DNA of 64,000 nt from Persicaria tinctoria (Eukaryota > Streptophyta > Magnoliopsida > Caryophyllales > Polygonaceae), in contig JBANSL010000005.1 in assembly GCA_037127255.1 (NCBI GenBank), positions 372,001 through 436,000 of the forward strand, given 5' to 3'. A program made the position numbers and the translations under genes. Position 1 is the first letter of the stretch, and each line of letters begins with the position of its first letter. A model generated the notes under the pieces. The model worked only from the letters and a program-made list of their open reading frames with translations. It was not told the DNA's origin and ran no database searches. Shown piece by piece: positions 22,601 through 33,400 of this stretch.

Positions 22601-24042
22601 AAGGGGCATTCGGCTTTAAGGACAGGAACATTCCGCATTTTGGGACAATGAAAACCCACTCTGTTTTCATTTTCAAGGCATTTGAAATTTTTTGTTTCCT
22701 GAAAGGGACATTCTGCTTTAAGAACAGGAACATTCCGCTTTTTGGGACAATGAAAACCCACTCTGTTTTCATTTTCGAGGCATTTGAAACTTTATGTTTC
22801 CTTACCGTGACATTCTGCTTTAGGGACAAAGACATTCCGCTTTTGGAGACAATGAAAACCCAATCTGTTTTCTGAACGGGACATTCTGCTTTAGGGACAT
22901 GGACATTCCGCTTTTCAGGACAATGAAAACCCACTCTGTTTTCATTTTCGAGGCATTTGAAACTTTCTGTTTCCTGAACAGGACATTCTGCTTTAGGGAC
23001 AGGGACATTCTGCTTTTCGGGACAATGAAAACCCACTCTGTTTTCATTTTCGAGGCATTTTAACATTTCTGTTTCCTGAATGGGACATTTTGCTTTAGGG
23101 ACAGGGACATTATGCTTTTCGGGACAATGAAAACCTACTCTGTTTTCATTTTCAAGGCATTTGAAATTTTTTGTTTCCTGAAAGGGACATTCTGCTTTAA
23201 GAACAGGAACATTCCGCTTTTCGGGACAATGAAAACCTACTCTGTTTTCATTTTCGAGGCATTTGAAACTTTCTGTTTCCTTACCGTGACATTCTGCTTT
23301 AGGGACAAAGACATTCCGCTTTTGGAGACAATGAAAACCCAATCTGTTTTCTGAACGGGACATTCTGCTTTAGGGACAGGGACATTCCGCTTTTCCGGAC
23401 AATGAAAACCCACTCTGTTTTTATTTTCGAGGCATTTGAAACTTTCTGTTTCCTGAACAAGACATTCTGCTTTAGCGACAGGGACATTCTGCTTTTCGGG
23501 ACAATGAAAACCCACTCTGTTTTCATTTTCGAGGCATTTTAACATTTCTGTTTCCTGAATGGGACATTTTGCTTTAGGGACAGGGACATTACGCTTTTCG
23601 GGACAATGAAAACCTACTCTGTTTTCATTTTCGAGGCATTTGAAACTTTTTGTTCCCTTAACGGGACACTCTGCTTTAGGGAAATGGACATTCCGCTTTT
23701 CGGGACAATTAAAACTCACTCTTTTTTCATTTTCGAGGCATTTGAAACTTTTTTTCTCCTAAACGGGACATTATGATTTAAAGACGGGGACATTACGTTT
23801 TTCGGGACAATGAAAACCTACTCTGTTTTCATTTTCGAGGCATTTGAAACTTTTTTTTTCCTGAAAGGGACGTTATGTTTTAGGGACAGGGACATTACGT
23901 TTTTCGGGACAATGAAAACCTACTCTGTTTTCATTTTCGACGGATTTGAAACTTTTTGTTTCCTTAACGGGACATTCAGCTTTAGGGACAAATTCCGCTT
24001 TTCGGGACAATTAAAACCCACTCTGTTTTAATTTACGAGGCA
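19641..24042. repeat. ~102-bp satellite array, left block
   Basis: Around 44 tandem, diverged monomers of about 102 bp. Landmarks in each monomer are CATTTGAAACTTTTTGTTTC, ACGGGACATTCTGCTTTAGG, GGGACATTCCGCTTTTCGGG and AATGAAAACCCACTCTG. The monomer holds an internal ~22-bp near-duplication around GGGACATT. Short variants skip part of the unit (AACCCAATCTGTTTTCTGAAC). A 479-bp higher-order duplication joins about 22661-23130 and 23140-23610. It begins right after the LINE remnant and is interrupted at 24042 by an LTR insertion. Long open frames here are a side effect of 102 being 34 codons; I see no gene. Confidence 0.95.
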
Positions 24043-24169
24043 TGTTGAACAAAAATGCGCAAATAATCGTACAACACATTTTATTTAATTTTTAATATTT
24101 GAGTTCGACCCCTTTTGGTTATCCTCTTGATTCGAAGTCATATCGACACCAAGATTTGAGTGGTTTTGG

Positions 24170-25560
24170 TGATTTGGGCTGCACCCGAATTTTAACGGGT
24201 TGCCTACGTATCTCTTAGAAGAGAATCAAGCCTCACGTAGTTCAGAGTGTTTGGGTTTGTGTGTTTTAAAATCTTAAAGATTTTCATGCATCATTGGATC
24301 GTATTAGGACCCACCTTCTCGGAAGGGTAGCCCTAACATAAATCACACTATCATATGCATGAGATTTTCTCGTGTATCACCCGAACACCTTCTCGGAAGG
24401 GTTTCCCAACTCAACGGCTATTACTTACACGGAAAATCATGTTTGTTTAATTTAAATTTAATTTTAACCCCGTTTTCATTTTTAGAGGTCAGCGACTGTA
24501 CCCGACATATTCTTAAGATTTAATATCGGGTTACCTACGTATCTCTTGGAAGAGAATCAAGCCTCACGTAGTTCAGAGTGTTTAGTTGGTGTGTTTTACC
24601 CCTTTAAAGGTTTTCATGCATCATCGGATCGTATTAGGACCCACCTTCTCGGAAGGGTAGCCCTAACATAAATCACACTATCATATGCATGAGATTTTCT
24701 CGTGTATCACCCGAATAAATTGAGCACACCTTCTCGGAAGGGTTTCTCAACTCAACGGCTATCACTTACACGGAAAATCATGTGTATTTAATTTAGATTT
24801 AATTTTAACCCCATTTTCATGCTAAAAGTGAATTTAGGGATTAGCGACTGTACCCGACATATTTTTATATTTAATATCGGGTTACCTACGTAGCCGTTTT
24901 TACGGCGTCAAGTCTTTACGTAGTTCTTTTATTTTGAAACCGTTTGATTTAATTTGTAACCGGTGACTGAATTCGGCGTATTTAGAATTTTATACCGAAT
25001 TTCCTACGTAACTCGTAAAAGAGTATCAAGTCTATACGTAGTTCTGAATAAACCGATTTAATTTGGATTTGGCGATTGTACCCGACGAGCTTAAGCTTTA
25101 TGCCGAGCTACCTACGTACCCGTTTGAACGGGATCAAATCACCCGTAGTTCGTTTAGAAACCAAGTTTGATTTGGTTTTAAAAATTTGATCGTTTGAGGA
25201 TCGTGATTGAACTTGACGAGCTCGTAGCTTTATGTCGAGCTTCCTACATACCCGTTTGAACGGGATCAAATCTTATGTAGTTCTTTTAAAAATGACAAAT
25301 TTGAATTAATTTTTGGCGATTGGACTCGACGAGCTTATAGCTTTGTATCGAGTGTCCTACGTATCTCTTAGAAGAGAATCAAATCATCCGTAGTTCTAAA
25401 CGAGAGCAATTTTATTTGTTTGGTTTTGACCTCATATTCATTTAAAGGGAATTTAGAGGCGGACGACTGTACCCAATATATTTTTAGAATTAATATCGGG
25501 TTACCTACGTAACCGATTTTACGGTGTCAAGTCTTTACGTAGTTCTACCTGGAACCGATT
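24170..25560 (+). repeat. Eight copies of a double-hairpin repeat with co-varying stems
   Basis: Copies of hairpin 2 start with CCTACGTA or a variant at about 24203, 24534, 24885, 25003, 25111, 25243, 25356 and 25504. Each opens an outer stem (CTACG...CGTAG) that closes 33-40 bases later before TTC. The inner stem changes in sequence but keeps pairing: CTCTTAGAAGAG, CTCTTGGAAGAG, CCGTTTTTACGG, ACTCGTAAAAGAGT, CCCGTTTGAACGGG and CCGATTTTACGG. At 25243 the outer stem is CTACATA with TATGTAG, a paired change. Just upstream, hairpin 1 also varies in pairs: ACCCG/CGGGT, ATTCGG/CCGAAT and ACTCGA/TCGAGT. The signal is for conserved structure in RNA or single-stranded DNA; function unknown. Confidence 0.8.
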
Positions 25561-26710
25561 TTAATTTAGGAAAATTCGGTTTAGGCTTTTGACTCCGTTT
25601 TTGTTTAGGAGCCGATTTGAGATTGACCCACTAGAATTAATTGGCAAAGAATATTTGACGAGTTTAATTTTATTTTATTTTTTATCAAACTCGAATTCTT
25701 AATTTGCGCCAATTATAATTTTTAGATTTTAGTGGGTTAGTTTGTGTAATTAAACACTTCTTTTTTCGGCTTAAGAGAGAGCATGCTCGTATTTTTTTTA
25801 AGCCACACAAATTCATATAGTATGGTAGTTATAATGTGGATCTGTAGCCACGTTAAAGCCCAGCTGTGATTTTGTATATGCATGCCAAGTCAAAGCCCAT
25901 TTTTTTGTCAGCCCAAATTCATCGCCATCTAGCTGGTCCTAACCGATCGAGAGACCTAATTTGCTGCCTGACCTTTTGAATAGCTTCTCAACTTAAACAC
26001 AGAGAACAGGAGATCGCCTGAATACGGGAAGGCCGAGCTACCAATAGCGCTATGATTTTCGGCCTAGACAACCGGGAAAGAGGGCGGAGGTGCAAGAAAT
26101 AGGTTTGTTCTCCTCCTTTCCCCTTCAATTTTTCCTCAATTTGTCCCGATTTGATGGATTTGGGTTTTGAAAAAAATCATCTAGGGTTTGTGTTTGGGAA
26201 TTCTAATATGGAATTTTTGTTCCCAACAATCGACAGAGAGGGCGGCTGAGATCTGCGGGTTCCGCTAGCCACGGCTCCACCTCTCGAATTGGGTATGTTC
26301 GGTTCATAATTTTTTCTTTTGAAACCTGCTTATTCAATTCAATCTGAAACTCTGAGACCGATTTGTTGAGCCAGCCGATTGAGGATTCCACAGTGATTTT
26401 GTTCCCTCCCAATTACATGATTTTTCTTTTTTATGAAACCCAACTTAAGCTTTTTCTTTATGCTAAGTAGATTTCAGTTTGGTATTGTGTTTGCTGGTGA
26501 CTGCACATAGCCAACAAACTTTGTCTAATTCACTTTGTTTTGGATTGATGGTCTGTGGAATTCGGCAATATGCTTGTGAATTCCGGGCTGCCTTTTATCT
26601 CGAGCCTCTGTTTTTGACCTGGCTTGAGTCACTGGTAAAGGGCAGAATGAATCTGAATATGGCCCTGGTGAAATTTTGGTAGCACTTCAACTTAATTTAT
26701 GCAATTTTGT
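25561..26710. other. Middle of the solo LTR, no gene seen
   Basis: Mixed-composition DNA with short frames only. I see no retrotransposon protein. It probably holds the LTR promoter/transcribed part, but I cannot place a TATA box with confidence. Confidence 0.4.
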
Positions 26711-26893
26711 GATTCCAGAACCCAGGCCGCGAGAAAAGCTCTCGAGGTTTTCAAGGGCGGGGTTCTGAGAATCAAAAGGACATATGACATAATTTTGACA
26801 GCACTTTGACATGATTTAGGCGATTTGATGATTCCGGAACCCAGGCCACGAGAAAAGCTCTCGAGGTTTTCAAGGGCGGGGTTCCGAGAATCG
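26711..26893 (+). repeat. Duplicated ~63-bp hairpin in the solo LTR
   Basis: Two direct copies (about 26711-26773 and 26828-26893) fold as GATTC...AGAACCC paired with GGGTTCT...GAATC in the first, and GGAACCC with GGGTTCC in the second, a compensated A-T to G-C change. Each also has an inner CGAGA...TCTCG stem. No coding sense is seen. Confidence 0.65.
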
Positions 26894-27458
26894 AATATGG
26901 ATCGACTAAAACTGCTACCTTGGTTGTCTTCCTGCTGCTAATTTTCTTTTTTGTTTTGGTTTTGTGGTGATTGCAGGTTTAGCAGATGATGGGAGGAAGA
27001 AGAAACTGCCCTTTTTTTGTTTGGTTTGCAGTTGAATAGGGTAAAGAGGGGAAGAAAACCAGACCATGGGAACCCCGTTTGCAGACTGCAGTACCCTTTT
27101 TAAATGGGAGAAATTTGACAGTTATGACCTAAACACACGTTCTGCTAGATTGGAGAACCGCTCCATCACTCTCCCATTTGTATTTTTTTTAACTGTCACC
27201 AGAAATAGAAAACTGTAACTTTCTGTAACTTTTTTGTAACTTTCTGAATTCAGCCTTTCTTTAGTGATGGGCTTATTGCATTTGGGCTTGTTGTTTGGCA
27301 AAAATTGGGCCTTCCACCAAATTCACATAACCCAATTTTAAATTTTCAAGCTTTATGCTTAAAGAGAATAAATCAACCACACTTTTTAATGTATAATAAA
27401 TGTGATGATATAAAATCATGAATTAAAAATAAAATTCATGAAATTTTACCCTCCAACA

Positions 27459-30400
27459 AGGCATTTGAAACTTTTTGTTTCCAGAACGGGATATTCTGTT
27501 TTAGGGACAGAGACATTCTGCTTTTCGGGACAATGAAAACCTACTCTGTTTTCATTTTCGAGGCATTTGAAACTTTCTCTTCCCTTAATGGGACATTCTT
27601 CTTTAGGGACATGGACATTCCGCTTTTCAGGACAATGAAAACCCACTTTGTTTTAATTTTTGAGGCATTTAAACATTTCTTAGGACATTCTGTTTTAGAG
27701 GAAGGGACATTCCGCATTTCGGGACAGTGAAAACCTAATCTGTTTTCATTGTCGAGGCATTTGAAACTTTTTATTTCCTTAACGGGACATTCTGCTTTAG
27801 GGACAGGGACATTCCGCATTTTGGGATAATGAAAACCCACTCTGTTTTCATTTTCGCGACATTTGAAACTTTTTGCTTCCTGAACGGGACATTCTGCTTT
27901 TCGGGATAATGAAAACCCACTTTGTTTTCATTTTCGAGGCATTTGAAACTTTTTGTTTCCTTAATTGGACATTCTGCTTTAGGGAAAAGGACAATCCGCT
28001 TTTCAGGACAATGAAAACCTACTCTGTTTTCATTTACGAGGCATTTGAACATTTCTGTTTCCTGAACGGGACATTCTGCTTTAAGGACAGGGACATTATG
28101 CTTTTCGGGACAATGAAAACCCAGTCTTTTTTCATTTTCGAGGCATTTGAACATTTCTGTTTTCTGATCGGGACATTCTGCTTTGGGGACAGGGATATTC
28201 CGCTTTTCAGGACAATGAAAACCTACTCTGTTTTCATTTTCGAGGCATTTGAAACTTTCTGCTTAGTGAACGGGACATTCTGCTTTATGGACAGGGACAT
28301 TCTGCTTTTCGGGACAATGAAAACCCACTTTGTTTTCATTTTCGAGACATTTGAACATTTCTGTTTCCTGAACGGGACATTTTGCTTTTCGGGACAATGA
28401 AAACCTACTCTGTTTTCATTTTCGAGGCATTTGAAACCTTTTGTTTCCTTAACGGGATACTCTGCTTTAGGGAAATGGACATGCCGCTTTTCGGGACAAT
28501 TAAAACTCACTCTTTTTTCATTTTCGAAGCATTTGAAACTTTTTTTTTCCTGAACGGGACCTTATGTTTTACGGACAGGGACATTACGTTTTTCGGGACA
28601 ATGAAAACCTACTATGTTTTCATTTTCTAGGCATTTGAAACTTTTTTTTTCCTGAAAGGGACGTTATGTTTTAGGGACAGGGACATTACGTTTTTCGGGA
28701 CAATGAAAACCTACTCTGTTTTTATTTTCGAGGGATTTGAAACTTTTTGTTTCCTTAACGGGACATTCAGCTTTAGGGACACATTCCGCTTTTCGGGACA
28801 ATTAAAACTCACTCTGTTTTAATTTACGAGGCATTTGAAACTTTTTGTTTCCTGAACGGGATATTCTGTTTTAGGGACAGGGATATTCTGCTTTTCAAGA
28901 CAATGAAAACCTACTCTGTTTTCATTTTTGAGGCATTTGAAACTCTCTTCCCTTAATGGGACATTCTTCTTTAGGGACAGGGACATTCCGCTTTTCATGA
29001 CAATGAAAACTCACTTTGTTTTAATTTTCGAGGCAATTAAACATTTCTTAGGACATTCTGTTTTAGAGGAAGGGACATTCCGCATTTCGGGATAGTGAAA
29101 ACCTAATCTGTTTTCATTTTCGAGGCATTTGAAACTTTTTGTTTCTTTAACGTGACATTCTGCTTTATGGACAGGGACATTCCGCATTTTGGGACAATGA
29201 AACCACACTCTGTTTTCATTTTCGCGACATTTGAAACTTTTTGTTTCATTACCGGGACGTTCTGCTTTAGAGACATGGACATTCCGCTTTTCGGAACAAT
29301 GAAAACCCACTTTGTTTTCATTTTCGAGCCATTTGAAACTTTTTGTTTCCTTAACGGGACATTCTGCTTTAGGGAAATGGACAATCCGCTATTCGGGACA
29401 ATGGAAACACATTCTGTTTTCATTTTCGAGGCATTTGAAACTTTTTGTTTCCTTAACGGGACGTTCTGCTTTAGGGAAATGGACATTCCGTTTTTCGGGA
29501 CAATGAAAACTCACTATGTTTTCATTTTCGAGGCATTTGAAACTTTTTATTTCCTGAACCAGACATTCTGTTTTAGGGATAGAGACATTCCGTTTTTCGG
29601 GACAATGAAAACCTACTCTGTTTTAATTTTCGAGGCATTTGAAACTTTCTGTTTCCTGAACGGGACATTCTGCTTTAGGGACAGGAACATTCTGCTTTTC
29701 GGGACAATAAAAACCCACTCAGTTTTAATTTTCGAGGCATTTGAACATTTCTGTTTCCTGAACGGGACATTTTGCTTTAGCGACAGGGACATTACGCTTT
29801 CGGGACAATGAAAACAGGTTTTCATTTTCGAGGCATTTGAAACTTTCTGTATCCTTAACGAGATATTCTGCTTTATGGATATAGACATTCCGCTTTTCGA
29901 GACACTGAAAACCCAATCTGTTTTCTGAACGGGACATTCTGCTTTAGGGAAGGGACATTCCGCTTTTCAGGACCATGAAAACACACCCTGTTTTCATTTT
30001 CAAGGCATTTTAAAATTTCTGTTTCGTTAACGGGACCTTATACCTTAGGGAAAGGGACATTCCGCTTTTCAGGACAATAAAAACCCACTATGTTTTCATT
30101 TTCGATGCATTTATACATTTCTCAGGACATTCTGCTTTAGGGACAGGGACATTCCGCATTTCGGGACAATGAAAACCCACTCTGTTTTCATTTTCAAGGC
30201 TTTTGAAATTTTTTGTTTCCTGAAAGGGACATTCTGCTTTAAGAACATGAACATTCCGCTTTTCGTGAAAATAAAAACCCACTCTGTTTATATTTTCGTT
30301 GCATTTGAAATTTTTTGTTTCCTGAACGGGACATTCTCCTATAGGGACAGGGACATTCCACTTTTCGGAACAATGAAAACCCACTCTGTTTTCATTTTCG

Positions 30401-33400
30401 AGGCATTTGAAACTTTCTGTTTCCTTGCCGGGACATTCTGCTTTAGGGACAGAAACATTCCGCTTTTGGAGACAATGAAAACCCAATCTGTTTTCTGAAC
30501 GGGACATTCTGCTTTAGGGACAGGGACATTCCGTTTTTCAGGACAATGAAAACCCACTCTATTTTCATTTTCGGGGCATTTGAAACTTTATGTTTCCTTA
30601 ACGGGACGTTATGCTTTAGGGAAAGGGACATTCCGCTTTTCAGGACAACGAAAACCCACTCTGTTTTCATTTTCGAGGCATTTGAACATTTCTCATGACA
30701 CTCGGCTTTAGGGACAGGGACATTACGCTTTTCGGGACAATGAAAACCTACTCTGTTTTCATTTTCGAGGCATCTAAACATTTCTGTTTCCTGAACAGGA
30801 CATTCTGCTTAAAGGACAGGGATATTCTGCTTTTCGGGACAGTGAAAACCCAGTCTGTTTTCATTTTCGAGGCATTTGAACATTTCTGTTTTCTGAACGG
30901 GACATTCTGCTTTAGGGACAGGGACATTCCGCTTTTCAGGACAATAAAAACCGACTCTGTTTCATTTTCGAGGCATTTGAAACTTTTTGTTTCCTGAACG
31001 AGAAATTCTGCTTTAGGGACAGGGACATTCTGCTTTTCGGGACAATGAAAACTCACTCTGTTTTCATTTTCGAGGCATTTGAACATTTCTGTTTCCTGAA
31101 CGGGACATTTCGCTTTAGGGACAGGGACATTACGCTTTTCGGGACAATGAAAACCTGCTCTGTTTTCATTTTCAAGGCATTTGAAACTTTTTTTTCCCTT
31201 AACGGGACATTCTGCTTTAGGGAAATGGACATTCCATTTTTCGGGACAATTAAAATTCACTCGTTTTTCATTTTCGAGGCATTTGAAACTTTTTTTTTCT
31301 TGAACGGGACATTATGTTTTAGGGACAAGGACATTACGTTTTTCGGGACAATGAAAACCTACTCTGTTTTCATTTTCGAGGGATTTGAAACTTTTTGTTT
31401 CATTAACGGGACATTCAGCTTTAGGGACACATTCCGCTTTTCGGGACAATTAAAACCCACTCTATTTTAATTTACGAGGCATTTGGAACCATTTGTTTCC
31501 TGAACGGGATATTCTGTTTTAGGGATAGGGACATTCTGCTTTTCGGGACAATGAAAACCTACTCTGTTTTCATTTTCGAGGCATTTGAAACTTTCTCTTC
31601 CCTTAATGGGACATTCTTCTTTAGGGACAGGGACATTACGTTTTTCGGGACAATGAAAACCCACTCTGGTTTCATTTTAGAGGCATTTGAATTTTTTTGT
31701 TTCCCGAACGGGACATTCTTTTTTAGGGACAGGGACATTCTGCTTTTCGGGACAATTAAAACCCACTCTGTTTTCATTTTCAATGCATTTGAAACTTTTT
31801 GTTTTCTGAACGGAACATTCTGCTTTAGGGACAGGGACATTCTGGTTTTTTGACAATGAAAACTCACTCTGTTTTCATTTTTGAGGCATTTGAACATTTC
31901 TGTTTATTGAACGGGACATTCTGCTTTAGGAACAGGAGCATTACGCTTTTCGGGACAATGAAAACCTACTCTGTTTTCATTTTGGAGACATTTGAAACTT
32001 TATGTATCCTTAACGAGATATTCTGCTTTATGGACAGAGACATTCCGCTTTTCGAGACACTGAAAACCCAATTTGTTTTCTGAACGAGACATTCTGCTTT
32101 AGGGAAGGGACATTCCGCTTTTCAGGACCATGAAAACACATCCTGTTTTCATTTTCGAGGCATTTTAAACTTTCTGTTTCGTTAACGGGACCTTATACCT
32201 TAGGGAAAGGGACATTCCGCTTTTCAGGACAATAAAAACCCACTATGTTTTCATTTTCGATGCATTTATACATTTCTCAGGACATTCTGCTTTAGGGACA
32301 AGGACATTCCGCATTTCGGGACAATGAAAACCCACTCTGTTTTCATTTTCAAGGCTTTTGAAATTTTTTGTTTCCTGAAAGAGACATTCTGCTTTAAGAA
32401 CATGAACATTCCGCTTTTCGAGAAAAATAAAAACCCACTCTGTTTATATTTTCGTTGCATTTGAAATTTTTTGTTTCCTGAACGGGACATTCTCCTATAA
32501 GGACAAGGACATTCCACTTTTCGAAACAATGAAAACCCACTCTGTTTTCATTTTCGAGGCATTTGAAACTTTCTGTTTCCTTGCCGAGACATTCTGCTTT
32601 AGGGACAGAAACATTCCGCTTTTGAAGACAATGAAAACCCAATCTGTTTTCTGAACGGGACATTCTGCTTTAGGGACAGGGACATTCCGTTTTTCAGGAC
32701 AATGAAAACCCACTCTATTTTCATTTTCGGAGCATTTGAAACTTTCTGTTTCCTTAACGGGACGTTATGCTTTAGGGAAAGGGACATTCCGCTTTTCAGG
32801 ACAACAAAAACCCACTCTGTTTTCATTTTCGAGGCATTTGAACATTTCTCATGACACTCTGCTTTAGGGACAGGGACATTACGCTTTTCGGGACAATGAA
32901 AACCTACTCTGTTTTCATTTTCGAGGCATCTAAACATTTCTGTTTCCTGAACGGGACATTCTGCTTAAAGGACAGGGATATTCTGCTTTTCGAGACAGTG
33001 AAAACCCAGTCTGTTTTCATTTTCGAGGCATTTGAACATTTCTGTTTTCTGAACGGGACATTCTGCTTTAGGGACAGGGACATTCCGCTTTTCAGGACAA
33101 TGAAAACCGACTCTGTTTCATTTTCGAGGCATTTGAAACTTTTTGTTTCCTGAACGAGAAATTCTGCTTTAGGGACAGGGACATTCTGCTTTTCGGGACA
33201 ATGAAAACCCACTCTGTTTTCATTTTCGAGGCATTTGAACATTTCTGTTTCCTGAACGAGACATTTCGCTTTAGGGACAGGGACATTACGCTTTTCGGGA
33301 CAATGAAAACCTACTCTGTTTTCATTTTCGAGGCATTTGAAACTTTTTTTTTTCCTTAACGGGACACTCTGCTTTAGGGAAATGGACATTCCATTTTTCG

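Larger units (their letters stand above)
24043..27458. mobile_element. Solo LTR (3416 bp) inside the satellite
   Basis: Begins TGTTG and ends CAACA, and is flanked on both sides by AGGCA (24038-24042 and 27459-27463), the 5-bp target duplication of an LTR retrotransposon. The satellite continues on both sides. No gag, pol or second LTR is seen within it, so it is best read as a solo LTR left by recombination, or an unusual non-autonomous unit. Its size suggests a large Ty3/gypsy-type LTR such as Tat/Ogre; that assignment is inference. The left half carries a structured repeat (24170-25560), the right half a duplicated hairpin (26711-26893). Confidence 0.8.

Noticed and set aside
22545..23363. 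272-codon minus-strand frame with Cys-rich 34-residue repeats, looking like a secreted or zinc-binding repeat protein
   Set aside because: It lies wholly in the satellite, the period is the satellite's 102 bp, the opposite strand is open as well, and array breaks destroy it. Treated as chance coding, kept only as a finding to test.
24203..25545. CRISPR-like or tRNA-like array (regular hairpins with variable inserts)
   Set aside because: Plant genome, spacing uneven, the variable parts are paired stems rather than spacers, and no tRNA folds or A/B boxes are present.
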